Origin: Pseudomonas huaxiensis
GTDB lineage: Bacteria; Pseudomonadota; Gammaproteobacteria; Pseudomonadales; Pseudomonadaceae
Direction of reading: 5' to 3'
DNA length: 64,000 nt
NCBI RefSeq assembly: GCF_003231275.1
Contig: NZ_QKVL01000021.1
Coordinates: forward strand, 42,866-106,865
Part shown: positions 62,514-64,000 of the stretch, in pieces
Position numbering within the stretch: position 1 is the stretch's first letter
Layout: every line of letters starts with the position of its first letter
Notes under the pieces: model-generated
Told to the model about the DNA's origin: nothing
What the model saw: only the letters and a program-made list of their open reading frames with translations
The model's database searches: none
Position numbers and translations under genes: made by a program

Positions 62514-62723
62514 GGATAAATAGACTTTGAAAAAGATGAAAAGGAAAAGATGAATGACATGATGAAGATGAAATAACTGTATAAAATATAACCAAATCCC
62601 CTTCAAAGCAAGCGTGCAGACGTCATCTACAGGGTGGCGGGTCACATCCGGCCCGGGAACTTGTATTTGGCGGTTGATCTTGTATGGTTGGGGCCCTTTG
62701 AATCTGAGCCTTGCGGGTCTGTT
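62514..62723. promoter_or_regulatory. Divergent promoter region between the M23 gene and tyrS
   Basis: This 210-base gap is A/T-rich on the left, unlike the rest of the window. A candidate for the M23 gene on the minus strand is TTGCTT 17 bases from TATTTT. For tyrS, TTGTAT (62661-62666) is 16 bases from TATGGT (62683-62688). Both are weak matches. Confidence 0.4.
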
Positions 62724-63923
62724 ATGAAGTCGGTTGAAGAGCAGCTAGCGCTAATCAAGCGTGGTGCGGAAGAGGTATTGGTCGAGTCCGAACTGGTCGA
62801 GAAACTCAAGCGCGGTCAGCCGCTGCGTATCAAGGCGGGTTTCGATCCGACTGCGCCTGACCTGCACCTGGGGCACACGGTACTTATCAACAAGCTGCGC
62901 CAGTTCCAGGATCTGGGTCACCAGGTGATCTTCCTGATTGGTGACTTCACCGGGATGATCGGCGATCCGAGCGGCAAGAGTGCCACCCGTCCACCGCTGA
63001 CCCGCGAGCAGGTGCTGGACAACGCCGAGACTTATAAACAGCAGGTCTTCAAGATTCTCGATCCGGCCAAGACCGAGGTGGCGTTCAACTCCACCTGGAT
63101 GGACAAGCTGACGCCTGCCGATTTCATTCGCCTGGCTTCGCAGTACACCGTGGCCCGGATGCTTGAGCGCGACGATTTCGACAAGCGCTACACCACCAAT
63201 CAGCCGATCGCCATCCACGAGTTCCTCTACCCGCTGGTGCAGGGTTATGACTCCGTGGCGCTGAAGGCAGATGTCGAGCTGGGCGGTACCGATCAGAAGT
63301 TCAACCTGCTGATGGGGCGTGAGCTGCAGCGCAGCTATGGTCAGGAAGCTCAAAACATCGTCACCATGCCGTTGCTGGAAGGGCTCGATGGCGTGAAGAA
63401 GATGTCGAAGTCGCTGGGCAACTACGTCGGCATCCAGGAGGCGCCGGGTGTGATGTACAGCAAGCTCGTGTCGATTCCGGACACCCTGATGTGGCGCTAC
63501 TTCGAGCTGCTCAGCTTCCGCTCCATGGAAGAGATCGATGGTTTCCGTGCGGATGTGGCGGCAGGTGCCAACCCGCGCGACATCAAGATCAAGCTGGCTG
63601 AGGAGATCGTTGCTCGTTTCCACGGTGAAGAAGCGGCAGCCAATGCGCATCGCGCCGCTGGTAACCGGATGAAAGAGGGTGAGCTGCCTGAGGATTTGCC
63701 TGAGGTCGAGGTGTCGGCTGCTGAAGACATGCCGATCTCTGCGATCCTTAATAAGGCAGGTCTGGTGAAGAACTCTGCGGCTGCTCGTGATTTGCTGGCA
63801 TCCGGTGGTGTGAAGGTCGATGGTGAAGTGGTCGATCGCGGTTTCGTATTTGCTCTGGGTGCGACGCATGTTTGCCAGGCAGGCAAGAAAGCGTTCGCTC
63901 GTATTACGCTGAAGGCTGAATAA
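62724..63923 (+). CDS. tyrS: Tyrosyl-tRNA synthetase
   Basis: TyrRS attaches tyrosine to tRNA-Tyr. The 399-residue class I synthetase has the HIGH-like motif PDLHLGHTVL near residue 45, GDFTGMIGDPSGKS, and the KMSKS motif in GVKKMSKSLGNYVG; an S4 RNA-binding domain forms the C-terminus. ATG 62724 is the family start (MKSVEEQLALIKRG); the upstream extension to 62634 is not conserved. In P. aeruginosa tyrS is followed by a 16S rRNA operon. Confidence 0.97.
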   Translation: MKSVEEQLALIKRGAEEVLVESELVEKLKRGQPLRIKAGFDPTAPDLHLGHTVLINKLRQFQDLGHQVIFLIGDFTGMIGDPSGKSATRPPLTREQVLDNAETYKQQVFKILDPAKTEVAFNSTWMDKLTPADFIRLASQYTVARMLERDDFDKRYTTNQPIAIHEFLYPLVQGYDSVALKADVELGGTDQKFNLLMGRELQRSYGQEAQNIVTMPLLEGLDGVKKMSKSLGNYVGIQEAPGVMYSKLVSIPDTLMWRYFELLSFRSMEEIDGFRADVAAGANPRDIKIKLAEEIVARFHGEEAAANAHRAAGNRMKEGELPEDLPEVEVSAAEDMPISAILNKAGLVKNSAAARDLLASGGVKVDGEVVDRGFVFALGATHVCQAGKKAFARITLKAE

Positions 63924-64000
63924 AGGAAGTCGTCGTTCGTCCTCTTCTATATATAGAGATGTTCGAATCAGGGCTGTTTTGAGAAAGTTTCAAATTAGCC
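63924..64000. other. Non-coding tail after tyrS
   Basis: These 77 bases hold no gene. A short A/T run (CTATATATAGAG) and pyrimidine stretches are present. Because tyrS is followed by an rRNA operon in related Pseudomonas, this may be the start of an rRNA promoter region; the window ends too soon to tell. Confidence 0.35.

Overview
The window is Pseudomonas chromosome, most like the fluorescens/putida lineage. Basis: high GC, several fully recognisable Pseudomonas proteins (RpoD, DnaG, RpsU, LptD, SurA, Vfr/Crp, a GDSL autotransporter esterase), REP/REPIN elements of the types common in that group, and a gene order that matches the known P. aeruginosa run from PA0575 to PA0668 almost gene for gene. 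Three differences stand out: the trpE-trpG gap holds an esterase gene instead of the pyocin cluster, a DUF2157 gene sits where P. aeruginosa has speD, and a lipoate-ligase-like gene lies between trpC and crp. It is ordinary chromosome: no CRISPR array, transposase, integrase or prophage was seen.

Layout. 1-101: the start of a chemoreceptor gene pointing out of the window. 358-6881: a galactarate/glucarate catabolic block (kdgD, an MFS permease, garD, alpha-ketoglutarate semialdehyde dehydrogenase) and a convergent GntR/FadR-type regulator, with matching operator-like motifs upstream of the chemoreceptor, of kdgD and of the regulator. 7082-7158: tRNA-Ile(CAU). 7172-10915: RmcA-like PAS/GGDEF/EAL protein. 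11040-15474: macromolecular synthesis operon rpsU-dnaG-rpoD. 15676-19476: tsaD, plsY, folB, folK, cca. 19537-24426: the spoVR/yeaH/prkA stress block. 24708-32264: glpE-apaH-apaG-rsmA-pdxA-surA-lptD, read leftward with start/stop overlaps. 32550-36001: amgK-murU-djl-like genes and a DUF3530 gene. 36096-43746: a two-component system followed by a four-gene polyamine-type ABC importer, matching AgtSR-AgtABCD (GABA/5-aminovalerate uptake). 43902-46944: rpe, gph, trp leader, trpE. 47026-48933: autotransporter esterase. 49055-51776: second trp leader, trpG-trpD-trpC. 51830-59934: lipoate-ligase-like gene, crp/vfr, osmC-like gene, DUF2157, coq7, HIT, SDR, nitronate monooxygenase, hemJ, argC, erpA. 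59991-63923: anmK, M23 endopeptidase, tyrS. The last 77 bases are non-coding.

How the parts work together. The first block converts C6 aldarates to alpha-ketoglutarate and probably couples this to chemotaxis. AmgK, MurU and AnmK, spread over the window, are three enzymes of the Pseudomonas MurNAc recycling route. lptD and surA serve outer-membrane assembly. The trp genes are split into trpE and trpGDC, each preceded by a nearly identical Trp-rich leader peptide and a hairpin, so both halves look attenuated in parallel.

The most interesting signals are the twin trp leaders (45346-45417 and 49055-49180), the operator motif that joins a chemoreceptor to the aldarate genes, a perfect dyad in front of the agtA-like gene (39267-39284) and an IscR-like half-site on the erpA promoter. 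No wholly new multi-gene system could be supported from the sequence.
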